Shown here: one piece after another, positions 52,486 through 60,228 of the stretch
Layout of the letters: the number at the start of each line of letters is the position of its first letter
How positions within the stretch are numbered: the stretch's first letter is position 1
Assembly (NCBI GenBank): GCA_033851265.1
Contig: JAWWOW010000005.1
Span: forward strand, 360,665-424,664
Length of the DNA stretch: 64,000 bases
DNA from: JAWWOW01 sp033851265
GTDB taxonomy: Bacteria; Actinomycetota; Actinomycetes; JAWWOW01
Direction of reading: 5' to 3'
The notes under the pieces: generated by a model
Told to the model about the DNA's origin: nothing
What the model saw: the letters and a program-made list of their open reading frames with translations, nothing else
The model's database searches: none
Made by a program: the position numbers and the translations under genes

Positions 52486-54931
52486 CGCGACGCCTCGTCC
52501 TCTGGCGGCACGGACGCACCGAGTGGAATGCGACCGGCCGGATACAAGGGCAACTTGACCCGCCGCTTGACGAAGTGGGTGTGGAGCAAGCCGCGGCTGC
52601 GTCCGCAGTGCTCGCCGCCCTGTCGCCCGCCGCGATCGTGTCGTCAGATTTGCAGCGCGCCGCGATGACCGCTGACACACTCGCTGCTCTGACCGGGTTG
52701 ACGCCCCGTTGGGACGACCGGTTGCGCGAGATCCATCTCGGGTCATGGGAAGGGCTCACCCGAGACGAGGTCGCCGAGAAGTTTCCGGACGAGTGGTCCG
52801 GCTGGATCTCCGGTGACGACGCACCGCGTGGCGGCGGCGAGACGTATGCCGAGGTCGCCGACCGTGGCGCAACGTGTGTGTTGGAGGCGCTCGACGCGAC
52901 CGAGGGGCTGGTCATTGCCGTGACGCACGGCGGTACGGCGCGTTCGACAATCGGTTTGCTCCTCGAACTCGACCCGCGATCGTGGTGGCGGCTCGGCCCA
53001 CTCGGCAACTGCCGTTGGTCGGTGCTGGTCGATGGCGGACAGGGGTGGCGACTGGTGGAGCACAACGCGGGTGTTCCTGACGTTGCCGTCGCCGTAGAGG
53101 AGCGGGCCGGCGACGACGCCAGATAGACTCGGAGGTACCCGAAAGGGCGCTTTGGGGCTGTGGCGCAGTTGGTAGCGCACTTGCATGGCATGCAAGGGGT
53201 CAGGGGTTCGAGTCCCCTCAGCTCCACCATAAGTGGCTTACTCGAAACAGTGACCGGAAAAACGTCGGTCAGGCTTGGCGGCCTCCCTGGTTGGCTTTGA
53301 TCGACGCTGTAGGCCACCTGGGGCCGTCTGGAGGCCTTGGGAGATGGTCTCTGGTATGCCTGAAGCGCTGCTGAGAACTCGTCGAACGGCGGCCGCTGCT
53401 GACTTCTGACCGTGATTGGTGGGTCGTCGTCGATCCAGAGCCACTCAAAGAAGGTCTGGTTGAGCTGACGGCGGATCGAATCACTAGAATTGCGGTAGAG
53501 CTTGGCAGGGTCGACGACCAGATCGAGGCTTTGACGCAGCCGCTCAGCACCCAGCGCGAGGTCGGCGCCGCTGTCGTCAAGGCCGGCCTGGAGGCGGGCT
53601 CGCTCCAGCTGGATGGTGTTAAGCCGCCCACGAAGCTTGGAACGTTCGATACTCCCGTCGGCGGCCAGGTCGATGAGTCGTTCCTCTTGTTGTTCCAACT
53701 TCTTGAGCTGTTTGTTCAAATGCTGATGCAGCTCGCGGGTCAGGGCTTGCTGGTCGGCCATCGTTGCGTCCAGGTGCCGTCGGATCGCCACTGCAAACTC
53801 TTGTGGGATCTCGCGTGTCTCATGGTGGCGACAAATTGCGGCTTCGACTTGATCGGCGGGCAGGTGTGGCAGGTCGCAGACTCCGTCCTGGCGGCTGCGG
53901 CAGAGAAAGTACTCGTAACGCTCGCCGCTACGGCCCTTGGCTTCGGTGTAGATGAGTCGGCTGGTACGGCCAGCTTTCTTGCAGCGACCGCAGAACAGAA
54001 TGCCTTTGAGATAGTGCTGTAGGACGCGGTCGCGCTGACCGCGTTGGCTGCGAGCGTCAAGAACGTCTTGCACTTGGTCGAACAGCTTCTGGCTGACGAT
54101 GCCGGGGTGGAGACCGGGGACGAGATCACCATCGACGACGACCCAGCCGGCGTAATAGGGGTTGCGCAGCATCTGGTGCAGTTTGTTTGTGGAGACGGGT
54201 TGTTCACGGGGCCACCGACCGTTTGGGCGGTTGGTGAGGCCGAGGTCGGCCATGGTTATTTGCAGGCGGTCTAGCGAGTAGTTCCCGCTGGCGTACAGCT
54301 CCCATGCGTGAAGCACGAGCGGAGCCCGCTTCGGATCGAGGCCGACGCTATTGAACAGCCTTCCCTCGTGCTCGGCTCGGATGTTGAGGTAGCCGAGGGG
54401 TGCTCGGCCGATCGTGCCGCCATTGAGGGCCTTGTGCCGCAGTTTGGCCTTGATGTCCTCGCCGCTTTGATCGCTGGCAAGGTCGTTGAAGGCGTCTTGA
54501 ACGGCCTCCATAGCGTCGGCGATGTGCCCTTCGCCGAAGTCTTCCTTGCAGGAGATGATCCGGATGCCCAGCAGTTCGAGGGCGCGTTTGGTGATGGCGG
54601 CTTCAATGTGGTTGCGGAACGCCCGCGAGCGCATATAGACGATGATGAAGTCGATATCGCGGTTGGCTTCGAGGTAAGCCATCATTCGCCGGAAGACCGG
54701 CCGGCGCTCAATGCTCTTGGCAGAGTTGCCCGGTTCGACGAATTCGGCGACGACAGTGGCGCCCCGAGCAGCGGCTTTGGCCTGGCAGACTTCGCGCTGG
54801 GTAGCGATTGAGTTGCCTTCAGGATCGACGTCAATGCCGGTGCTCATTTGGCGAGGCGTCGAGACTCGCAGGTACAGGACCGCTTGCTTGGGTCGCCCGG
54901 CCGAGTCACTGTGGTTGCTTCTTTGCTTCAC
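52352..54931 (-). CDS. Large serine recombinase (element integrase), frame runs through att site
   Basis: Catalyses integration and excision of the element. The recognisable protein is residues 1 to about 545: resolvase catalytic domain (15-165) with nucleophile S24 in LRVSTPRQ, recombinase domain (about 185-300), zinc ribbon (CGRCKKAGRTS near 338 and CRSRQDGVC near 366), then a coiled coil (about 405-470). GTG 54931 follows GAGGAC. The frame then continues without a stop antisense through tRNA-Ala (residues near 568-592 read VELRGLEPLTPCMPC) and ends at 52352 inside rsfS, giving 859 residues. The last 290 are host-derived and not part of the family. On the circular form the tail would come from the other element end. 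Confidence 0.85.
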   Translation of the reverse strand: MKQRSNHSDSAGRPKQAVLYLRVSTPRQMSTGIDVDPEGNSIATQREVCQAKAAARGATVVAEFVEPGNSAKSIERRPVFRRMMAYLEANRDIDFIIVYMRSRAFRNHIEAAITKRALELLGIRIISCKEDFGEGHIADAMEAVQDAFNDLASDQSGEDIKAKLRHKALNGGTIGRAPLGYLNIRAEHEGRLFNSVGLDPKRAPLVLHAWELYASGNYSLDRLQITMADLGLTNRPNGRWPREQPVSTNKLHQMLRNPYYAGWVVVDGDLVPGLHPGIVSQKLFDQVQDVLDARSQRGQRDRVLQHYLKGILFCGRCKKAGRTSRLIYTEAKGRSGERYEYFLCRSRQDGVCDLPHLPADQVEAAICRHHETREIPQEFAVAIRRHLDATMADQQALTRELHQHLNKQLKKLEQQEERLIDLAADGSIERSKLRGRLNTIQLERARLQAGLDDSGADLALGAERLRQSLDLVVDPAKLYRNSSDSIRRQLNQTFFEWLWIDDDPPITVRSQQRPPFDEFSAALQAYQRPSPKASRRPQVAYSVDQSQPGRPPSLTDVFPVTVSSKPLMVELRGLEPLTPCMPCKCATNCATAPKRPFGYLRVYLASSPARSSTATATSGTPALCSTSRHPCPPSTSTDQRQLPSGPSRHHDRGSSSRSKPIVERAVPPCVTAMTSPSVASSASNTHVAPRSATSAYVSPPPRGASSPEIQPDHSSGNFSATSSRVSPSHDPRWISRNRSSQRGVNPVRAASVSAVIAARCKSDDTIAAGDRAASTADAAAACSTPTSSSGGSSCPCIRPVAFHSVRPCRQRTRRRVRAGLLRAGARSTPATRSPGSPSRVARASSTCVPRCAARAQPHP
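52482..53126 (+). CDS. Histidine phosphatase family protein (GpmB-like)
   Basis: A 214-residue phosphoglycerate-mutase-like phosphatase. The active histidine is in LWRHGRTEWN at residues 7-16, the second histidine in VTHGG near 150, with E near 84 (REIHLGSWEGL). The catalytic motif is only 8 codons from the best start, and no ATG, GTG or TTG lies between the motif and 52482 in this frame. CTG at 52482, overlapping the rsfS stop as CTGA, is therefore the likely start. Upstream GTG/ATG codons in frame would add over 30 residues from inside rsfS. Substrate unknown. Confidence 0.85.
   Translation: MTRRLVLWRHGRTEWNATGRIQGQLDPPLDEVGVEQAAAASAVLAALSPAAIVSSDLQRAAMTADTLAALTGLTPRWDDRLREIHLGSWEGLTRDEVAEKFPDEWSGWISGDDAPRGGGETYAEVADRGATCVLEALDATEGLVIAVTHGGTARSTIGLLLELDPRSWWRLGPLGNCRWSVLVDGGQGWRLVEHNAGVPDVAVAVEERAGDDAR
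53154..53226 (+). tRNA. tRNA-Ala (anticodon GGC), host attachment site
   Basis: A 73-nt cloverleaf: acceptor GGGGCTG/CAGCTCC with one G-U pair, anticodon stem CTTGC/GCAAG with loop ATGGCAT, and T-arm AGGGGTTCGAGTCCCCT. Discriminator A is followed by an encoded CCA (53227-53229), unlike the other two tRNAs in the window. The gene has its own TAGACT -10 (53124-53129) overlapping the upstream stop. The mobile element begins at its 3' end. Confidence 0.95.
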
Positions 54932-54936
54932 GTCCT

Positions 54937-55596
54937 CTATCCCATCGTTGCGAGCGGCCTGCTGTAGCTCGTGTCCGATTGAGATCTAACGAGTCCGCGG
55001 CGATACGGGAGGCAGCGTCCTTTCGGCTCGGTTAGGCCGAGTTGCTGCAGCCGGTAGTTCATCGCCTGCACGGACACCTCAAAGTGTTCAGCAAGTTCGG
55101 TCGGTTGTTGGACGCCTTCGCCGTATAGCCGCTTGACGTGCCGTTTGGGCATCAGCAGCATGGCGGCGAATAGGTCGGCGATGCGCTCGGCTTTGACGCT
55201 GGCAGGCAGTCCGGCTTCCTCGGGATAGAGGGAGGCCTTCGTGGTGTGGTCGAGCACGTGCTTCAGTTCGTGGCAGAGCGAGAATCGCTGCCGCAAGGGG
55301 TGGTCCAGAGCGTTGAGCACGATGATCCAGCGACCGTTGCTCCAGTGCGCACTGCCAGAGACGGGCAGGTCGTGCTCAGCGGCGACCAGGATGCGCGGAA
55401 GTTCGGTGATGGCCTCATCCGGAAGGCGCGGCCCGTCAATACCCAGCAGTTCCCGCAACCGATTGGCTTGCAGCTCGGCGAGACGCTCGGCTTCGCGGTA
55501 GCGAAGCGGGCGGTTGGGCACGAGCCCGCGCAGCACGCTGAAGAGTCCGTGCTCTCCGTCGTAGCGATAGCTGGCTGCTGTTTGTGGTGTTGTCAT
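54937..55596 (-). CDS. ImmA/IrrE family metallopeptidase
   Basis: A 219-residue protein with the zinc motif HELKH (H109, E110, H113) and a following AERIADLFAAMLLMP carrying the third ligand. A winged-helix-like tail (about 165-200, QPTELAEHFEVSVQAMNYRL) could contact DNA. ImmA-type peptidases cleave the neighbouring XRE repressor after DNA damage and so trigger excision in ICEBs1. ATG 55596 lies behind a perfect AAAGGAGG. The stop is 6 bp before the recombinase start, so both are cotranscribed downstream of the repressor gene. Confidence 0.9.
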   Translation of the reverse strand: MTTPQTAASYRYDGEHGLFSVLRGLVPNRPLRYREAERLAELQANRLRELLGIDGPRLPDEAITELPRILVAAEHDLPVSGSAHWSNGRWIIVLNALDHPLRQRFSLCHELKHVLDHTTKASLYPEEAGLPASVKAERIADLFAAMLLMPKRHVKRLYGEGVQQPTELAEHFEVSVQAMNYRLQQLGLTEPKGRCLPYRRGLVRSQSDTSYSRPLATMG

Positions 55597-55639
55597 GGTG
55601 ATTCCTCCTTTCAAGATTCGTCAGATTTCAGTTACGTGG

Positions 55640-56026
55640 TTAGGGCTTTTCGTCTTCGCCAGGTGCCGGTCCGTCGGTGTCGATGCCGTACTTGCGGCCG
55701 AGTCGCTTGAGGTAGCGATCCAGCTCGACCAGCGCCGACGGCGGCAAGTGCCGATATTTGACGCGTAGGTAAGCCGGCAGATTCGGCAGATCGCGGGGGA
55801 GCGCATAGTGGGCGTGGGCGAAGACGTCAGCGAGCGGTAGGTCGAGGGCTTCGGCGATGCGGGCGAGCTTGTCCGGTGCCGGGCTGGCGTAGGCGCCCTG
55901 TTCGAACCGAACCACTGTGCTGTCATCGATGCGCGCTAGTTCGGCCAACTGCCGGGTGCTTAGTCCCATCGCTGTGCGCTGGCGACGCAGGTAGCTGCCC
56001 AGTCGCTTGGCTTGCTTGTCGTCCAC
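55640..56026 (-). CDS. XRE-family transcriptional regulator
   Basis: A 128-residue DNA-binding protein. The HTH_3 domain is at about residues 8-64 (LRRQRTAMGLSTRQLAELAR and the recognition helix IDDSTVVRFEQG). A C-terminal segment (65-128), charged at the end, may be the dimer or cleavage region. GTG 56026 follows GAGGAG. A 16-bp palindrome at 56066-56081 lies at its promoter, and two more copies control the transfer operon, so this is the best candidate for the element's master repressor. Confidence 0.88.
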   Translation of the reverse strand: MDDKQAKRLGSYLRRQRTAMGLSTRQLAELARIDDSTVVRFEQGAYASPAPDKLARIAEALDLPLADVFAHAHYALPRDLPNLPAYLRVKYRHLPPSALVELDRYLKRLGRKYGIDTDGPAPGEDEKP

Positions 56027-56051
56027 TCGCGTCGCTCCTCGTTACATGATC

Positions 56052-56057
56052 ATCTTA
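56052..56057 (-). promoter_or_regulatory. Candidate -10 of the XRE-immA-recombinase operon
   Basis: TAAGAT on the minus strand, 25 bp before the XRE start. The operator palindrome (56066-56081) lies 8 bp upstream and covers the place of a -35, which has no good consensus match. Confidence 0.4.
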
Positions 56058-56065
56058 TCATGTCT

Positions 56066-56081
56066 GCTGCGTGAACGCAGC
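56066..56081. promoter_or_regulatory. Operator palindrome O1 (GCTGCGTGAACGCAGC)
   Basis: A 16-bp inverted repeat with 7-bp arms GCTGCGT/ACGCAGC around two bases, extended to 18 bp by flanking T and A. It lies at the -35 position of the XRE promoter. The same arms recur at 60108-60123 and 60141-60156. Confidence 0.7.
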
Positions 56082-56103
56082 ACCTGTTGTGCATTTCACG
56101 GCA

Positions 56104-56712
56104 TCAACCATGCCCGTCAAAAACGTGTACACCGGTCGCGTCCGCTGCAAAGGCAAAATCACCGTTCACTTCCATGTTGTGTCCGAAGCTGGCGTAGTCC
56201 AGCTGCACATACGGCCGCAGCCAAGCCGGTACGTGACGTTGCAAGGTGTCGAGCGCGCCGAAATCCTCGAGGAACTGCTCGGCATAGGCTGCGGGGCTGG
56301 CCCAGTGTCCGAGGTACAGATCCTTGAAGTCTTTGGGGTTTTCGCTTGCACCATTGCGTATGGCAACCCAGGCGGCGTAGGCCGGTCCGTGTTCAACGAT
56401 GCCGCGGGCGATGGCGCTAACCCGCTTCAGGTCCTCGTGCTCATCGATGTGCAGGCCGGCAAAGCCTGTGTAGTCGTGGATTGCCCACTCCTCTGCCCAT
56501 GGCAGCGGTGATGCCGCCAACACGTCCGCGACGTGGACCTCCAGGTCGGCGGGTTCTTGGGTGGCGTCCAGCCAGCGACCGTGCAACCGTCCGTTGTTGT
56601 AGTCGGCCAAGCTCGCTACATAGATGCGCGGCTCGTCTTCGTTCTCTTGTTCCGGGCTCGTCGGGCGTTCGCCGGCCATGCTCGGGTGTTGTGTTCGTTC
56701 TCCTCCTCTCAT
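56104..56712 (-). CDS. ardA: Antirestriction protein ArdA
   Basis: A DNA-mimic inhibitor of type I restriction enzymes that protects the element on entry to a new cell. It is 202 residues, strongly acidic, with the family opening RIYVASLADYNNGRLHGRWL at about 29-48, EEWAIHDYTGF near 74 and YAEQFLEDFG in the last third. An N-terminal 28-residue extension precedes the fold. ATG 56712 lies behind AAAGGAGG. It is the last gene of the transfer operon, 51 bp after the replication-relaxation gene. Confidence 0.88.
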   Translation of the reverse strand: MRGGERTQHPSMAGERPTSPEQENEDEPRIYVASLADYNNGRLHGRWLDATQEPADLEVHVADVLAASPLPWAEEWAIHDYTGFAGLHIDEHEDLKRVSAIARGIVEHGPAYAAWVAIRNGASENPKDFKDLYLGHWASPAAYAEQFLEDFGALDTLQRHVPAWLRPYVQLDYASFGHNMEVNGDFAFAADATGVHVFDGHG

Positions 56713-56763
56713 GTTGTCCTCCTTTCTTATTGCGTTTCGCGGAAGGGTGCTTGTCGGCTATCG

Positions 56764-57705
56764 CTAGGGCGGCGCGCCGCGGAGACCGTCCACCGCCTCA
56801 TCGTGCAGTGCCACGCTGAACAGGCCAGCGGGGAGGACGTCGAGCGGTCGCAAGGTGTGATCTAGCTGTTCGCGGCGAGCCAGGTCTGGGACCAGCCACA
56901 GCACTCCCGGAAAGAGACCGGTGGCGTGCTGCTCGACTCCGCTCGACAGGTAACGACGGTAGATCTCGGCCTTTGCTCTGATGGCTGGCCGGTGGCTGGT
57001 GCCACAGTCGACCTCGACGAACCAGTGCCACTCGTCGGCGCCGATACCGAGCACAACGAACAAGTCGGGGCGCAAGACGTCACGCTGACCAAGCGCTCCA
57101 GTGAAATGTCGCCAGCACGTCGGCTCAGTCTGCACGCCGAGCAGCTCCAGAAGCCCGGTCCGCTGCGCTTCGACCAAGAGCACATAGACCTCGGCAATAG
57201 CCAAGGTATGCGTCACGAAAGCCAAGCCCGGTTCGGACGATCGACGCCGACCGTCCGGCGGACTGAGTAACCGATGTCCGAGGCCGCTGACTTGATACAC
57301 CGCGCCAGCCGACCCAGCCCGCACTCCACCAATGCGGCGTTCCAGCCGGGTCAGCAGGCCGGTCTCGGTATGGCGACGCAGCACGCGTCGGCAAACCCGT
57401 GCGGCCGTCTCGCTCGTGGCGTGGTCGCTGAAGTGCAACCGCTGAACTTGCTTACCGCTCAACAGCTTGAAGCGCCCGACGTCTGCCAAGACCGAGTACT
57501 CGCGGTCGCTGAGCTTCTCCCGCATGCTGCCCAGCCAGCGGACCCCGCGGCGAGGCGCGCTCACGAGCAACCCCCGGGCGTGCCAAGACTCCGCTCCCGA
57601 CGGCGCACTTTTGGCCTTGCAGACCAACCAAATATCGCGCGGCAGCTCAACGCGACCGGTAGGGCGAGCGGGTAGCTGGCGGACGCCATCACGCTTGGCC
57701 TCCAC
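56764..57705 (-). CDS. Replication-relaxation family protein
   Basis: A 313-residue protein of the actinobacterial and firmicute plasmid family PF13814. A winged-helix-like N-terminal region reads LSDREYSVLADVGRFKLLSGKQV near 63-85 (shown in part), and a C-terminal nuclease-like half carries RPDLFVVLG, EWHWFVEVDCGT and KAEIYRRYL, a D-ExE-K-like set. It probably opens or nicks the transfer origin with the coupling ATPase; this role is inferred. GTG 57705 overlaps the upstream gene by 17 bp. TTG 57735 and ATG 57525 are other in-frame choices. Confidence 0.8.
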   Translation of the reverse strand: MEAKRDGVRQLPARPTGRVELPRDIWLVCKAKSAPSGAESWHARGLLVSAPRRGVRWLGSMREKLSDREYSVLADVGRFKLLSGKQVQRLHFSDHATSETAARVCRRVLRRHTETGLLTRLERRIGGVRAGSAGAVYQVSGLGHRLLSPPDGRRRSSEPGLAFVTHTLAIAEVYVLLVEAQRTGLLELLGVQTEPTCWRHFTGALGQRDVLRPDLFVVLGIGADEWHWFVEVDCGTSHRPAIRAKAEIYRRYLSSGVEQHATGLFPGVLWLVPDLARREQLDHTLRPLDVLPAGLFSVALHDEAVDGLRGAPP

Positions 57706-59887
57706 GGCTGTCGTCAGCCCGGGATCGCCGACCAATGCGCGGTTCTGTCACCCGGTTTGCGCCGGCCAGTTGTTCGCGCAGGGTGGTCTCGATGGTTTGC
57801 CTGTCGACTCCCCAACGAGCTCGCGAGTGGCTTCGCAATTCTCCTGGTCGGCTGGAGGGTTTGGTCGGTGAGAGCGTCCGCGCACTTGCCCAAGGGGTGC
57901 GCTGCCCACCTGCCACCAGGCGCGCGTAGACCTCGTAGCGTTCGAGATTGGTGAAGTCTTCGGCGGTGATGAGTCGGCTGTCCCGGGCCAAGACCGCGGC
58001 GTCATCGCCCGCAAGTTGGAACGCCACTTGAGAGCGGGCATTTGCCAACACGGCTGCTCGCAATTCCGGTGGGAACTGGCTCACATGCTGACTGGCCAAG
58101 TTCAAGCCGACGCCGAAGCCGCGGCTCTGCACGAGCATGTCGGCCAAGTCCACTGGCAAATGCAGATATTGAGGTGCCTCGTCGACGTACACGAATGCCG
58201 GTGCTCGGCGTGAGGGGCTTAGTCGTTCGCGAGCCCGGATGGTGCGCCACAGACCGCTCACCACGAGCGAGCCGAACAACTGAGCCGCCTCGGAGCCGAG
58301 CTTTCCCTGGGACAGATTGATGAGCAGAATCTGCCTACGATCGAAGAGCTTCCGAAGCTCAAAGCGTGGCTGCGCCTGTCCGATGACACCGACCATGGCT
58401 GGCCGGAGCAAGAACGGTCGCAACTTGTTCATCAGCGGGGCCAGCGCAGCGTGCCGTTCACCGGGGTTGATGCCGTCCCACCATGCCCAGAAGCTGCCTA
58501 CTCCGAGTGGATCGCCCAGACGCGCTGCCAACTGCCGGCGCCAGCTGTCATTACTGAACAACAGTGGCAGCAGCGGCAGCGTCGCACGTTCATCAGCAGT
58601 GAGGGTCAGCAGACCGGCGTGGAGAATGTCACTGCTGCGTGGTCCGAGTGCCGCGCCGTAGAGACCGCGGAAGACGGCCAGCACCTCGTCAACCACCAGT
58701 GGAGACGGCGTGCCGTCCGAGCGGGCCAGCGGATTGAAGCCAACTGGTCGAGTCTGGTCGCCGGGATCAAGCACCACCACGTCGTCGCGGCGATGCGCTG
58801 GGACTCGTTCCAGCACAGCCTCGATGAGGTCACCCTTGGGCTCCACGACAGCGATCGCACGCCCAGCTGCCATGTCTTGAACGATGAGATTCAGCAACAA
58901 CGTTGACTTGCCGGTACCGGTCGGGCCGACCGTCCAGAGATGATGCAACGCATCCATCGGATTCAGGCACAGAGCCCGCTGAGCTTCCGAGCTCAGGCTT
59001 TCAGCGACCACCCGACCCCGACGGGGAATCCGCGATACCGCCGGAAGGAAGCGGCTCAGACGACGGCGCACCATCGGGAAGTCGTGCTCTCCTACCGGCC
59101 ACGCCAGCAACCCGAGCAGTTCACCGCTGTTCAGCACACTTGGCCAAAGCCAGGGTCGTCGCGCCTCGACAAGCGAGCTCTGTCGAGAGCGGCTAACTCC
59201 CAGTTTGACGTTGGGTCCCTCGGCTACCCGCAGCGCGCTGACAAGCTGAGCGAGGATCTGCCGACGTCTTTGCCGATCGCCCGCTTGAACGCCGATCCGT
59301 CCGATAACCCGCCATCCCGGCACCGACTGCTTGGCCCGCAGTGCATTGCGAAACTCCACATCCACACGTCCTGGCGGACCCAGGAGAGCCGCCGCTAGCC
59401 GGTGCCACCACGACTCGTAGGTGAAGTCTTCGAACTGGTTCGGGATAGCAACCGGACGAAGGCGATGGCCAAGCACCCACTGCAAAACGAGGAGCTCATC
59501 CCGTGAAGTTGATGCGAGCACCGATAACAAGGCTTGGTTGGAGACTTCTACGGTGTCAGTCAGAAGCGGTCGGCGATGCGACGAGATGTGCAGCCGATAC
59601 GCCCTCGGCTGCTCGTACACCGGGGGGTCCGTATCAGCGGTTGTCACGCCAGGCATAAAAGCCCGAAGAGTCTCGAGCAGTCCGGTTGCCCGTTCGGCCG
59701 GGAGTCCTAAGAAGTGAGTGACCTGTCCACCGGAACCGATCGCTTGCCAAACCACGCCGTCACTGGCGTAGGAGGCAGCTAGCGTTTGCAGATACGCGCC
59801 AGCAACAGTTGCGTCCAAATCGGCCGGCCAGCTAGCGGTGAACCAGCGCCGCGTCGGCCTGCGTCCGCGTGATCGTGGCCGGCTCAT
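57689..59887 (-). CDS. Type IV secretion conjugative coupling ATPase (VirD4/TraG-like)
   Basis: A 732-residue motor that would pump element DNA out of the donor. The N-terminal 300 residues are variable and lack a clear membrane helix. Walker A GPTGTGKST is near residue 322, VVEPKGDLIEAVLER follows near 349, Walker B AFVYVDEAPQYL near 576, and a TraG/TraD C-terminal motif QSRGFGVGLNLASQH near 593. The absence of an obvious membrane anchor is unusual for VirD4; the small membrane proteins encoded upstream could supply it. ATG 59887 overlaps the small upstream gene by 4 bp. Confidence 0.88.
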   Translation of the reverse strand: MSRPRSRGRRPTRRWFTASWPADLDATVAGAYLQTLAASYASDGVVWQAIGSGGQVTHFLGLPAERATGLLETLRAFMPGVTTADTDPPVYEQPRAYRLHISSHRRPLLTDTVEVSNQALLSVLASTSRDELLVLQWVLGHRLRPVAIPNQFEDFTYESWWHRLAAALLGPPGRVDVEFRNALRAKQSVPGWRVIGRIGVQAGDRQRRRQILAQLVSALRVAEGPNVKLGVSRSRQSSLVEARRPWLWPSVLNSGELLGLLAWPVGEHDFPMVRRRLSRFLPAVSRIPRRGRVVAESLSSEAQRALCLNPMDALHHLWTVGPTGTGKSTLLLNLIVQDMAAGRAIAVVEPKGDLIEAVLERVPAHRRDDVVVLDPGDQTRPVGFNPLARSDGTPSPLVVDEVLAVFRGLYGAALGPRSSDILHAGLLTLTADERATLPLLPLLFSNDSWRRQLAARLGDPLGVGSFWAWWDGINPGERHAALAPLMNKLRPFLLRPAMVGVIGQAQPRFELRKLFDRRQILLINLSQGKLGSEAAQLFGSLVVSGLWRTIRARERLSPSRRAPAFVYVDEAPQYLHLPVDLADMLVQSRGFGVGLNLASQHVSQFPPELRAAVLANARSQVAFQLAGDDAAVLARDSRLITAEDFTNLERYEVYARLVAGGQRTPWASARTLSPTKPSSRPGELRSHSRARWGVDRQTIETTLREQLAGANRVTEPRIGRRSRADDSRGGQA

Positions 59888-60087
59888 TGGCCAGTCTCCT
59901 CGGGTTTGGCTCTCTCGTCGGGTCGCGCTTGTTTGGGTCGACGATGGTGGCGCTTTGCGTGCTCGGCCTGGGCCTCAGCCTCGGCCTGCGCCCGTGCTAA
60001 CTCGATTACGACTTTGCTGAGCCGTCGTACGTCTGGCTCTTTGCGTGCCTGTCCATGAACGCGTATCCGGTGTTGTCGTCGTGCCAT
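59884..60087 (-). CDS. Small basic protein, first gene of the transfer operon
   Basis: A 67-residue protein, rich in Arg, His and Ala (ARRQHRIRVHGQARKEPDVRR start, then an AQAEAEAQAEHAKRHHRR stretch), largely helical and positively charged. It may bind DNA at an origin of transfer; this is a guess from charge and position. ATG 60087 lies behind AAAGGAGG and the start is firm. The stop overlaps the coupling ATPase start (ATGA). Confidence 0.75.
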   Translation of the reverse strand: MARRQHRIRVHGQARKEPDVRRLSKVVIELARAQAEAEAQAEHAKRHHRRPKQARPDERAKPEETGQ

Positions 60088-60107
60088 ACCCCTCCTTTCT
60101 GTTGATC

Positions 60108-60123
60108 GCTGCGTCAACGCAGC
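60108..60123. promoter_or_regulatory. Operator palindrome O3 (GCTGCGTCAACGCAGC)
   Basis: Identical arms to O1. It is just downstream of the -10 (60134-60139) of the transfer operon promoter on the minus strand, so it covers the likely transcription start. Centre-to-centre distance to O2 is 33 bp, about three helical turns. Confidence 0.7.
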
Positions 60124-60133
60124 ACATGCGTTG

Positions 60134-60162
60134 AATATGCGCTGCGCAAACGCAGCAGTCAA
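60134..60162 (-). promoter_or_regulatory. Promoter of the transfer operon
   Basis: On the minus strand TTGACT (60157-60162, 5 of 6 to consensus) and CATATT (60134-60139, 4 of 6) are separated by exactly 17 bp (60140-60156). Operator O2 fills the spacer. The first gene starts 47 bp downstream of the -10. Confidence 0.65.
60141..60156. promoter_or_regulatory. Operator palindrome O2 (GCTGCGCAAACGCAGC)
   Basis: Same palindrome with one base changed in the left arm (GCTGCGC/ACGCAGC). It occupies the -35/-10 spacer of the transfer promoter, the classic place for a repressor site. Confidence 0.7.
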
Positions 60163-60228
60163 TGATGATTGCGTATTCCACAACACCGAACGGAACTGAC
60201 TGATCAACGCGCAAGCGCATCGATCGCG

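Noticed and set aside
53531..54811. Long plus-strand open frames opposite the recombinase gene
   Set aside because: They are antisense shadows of a GC-rich coding frame; the minus-strand frame has clear family motifs and the plus frames do not.
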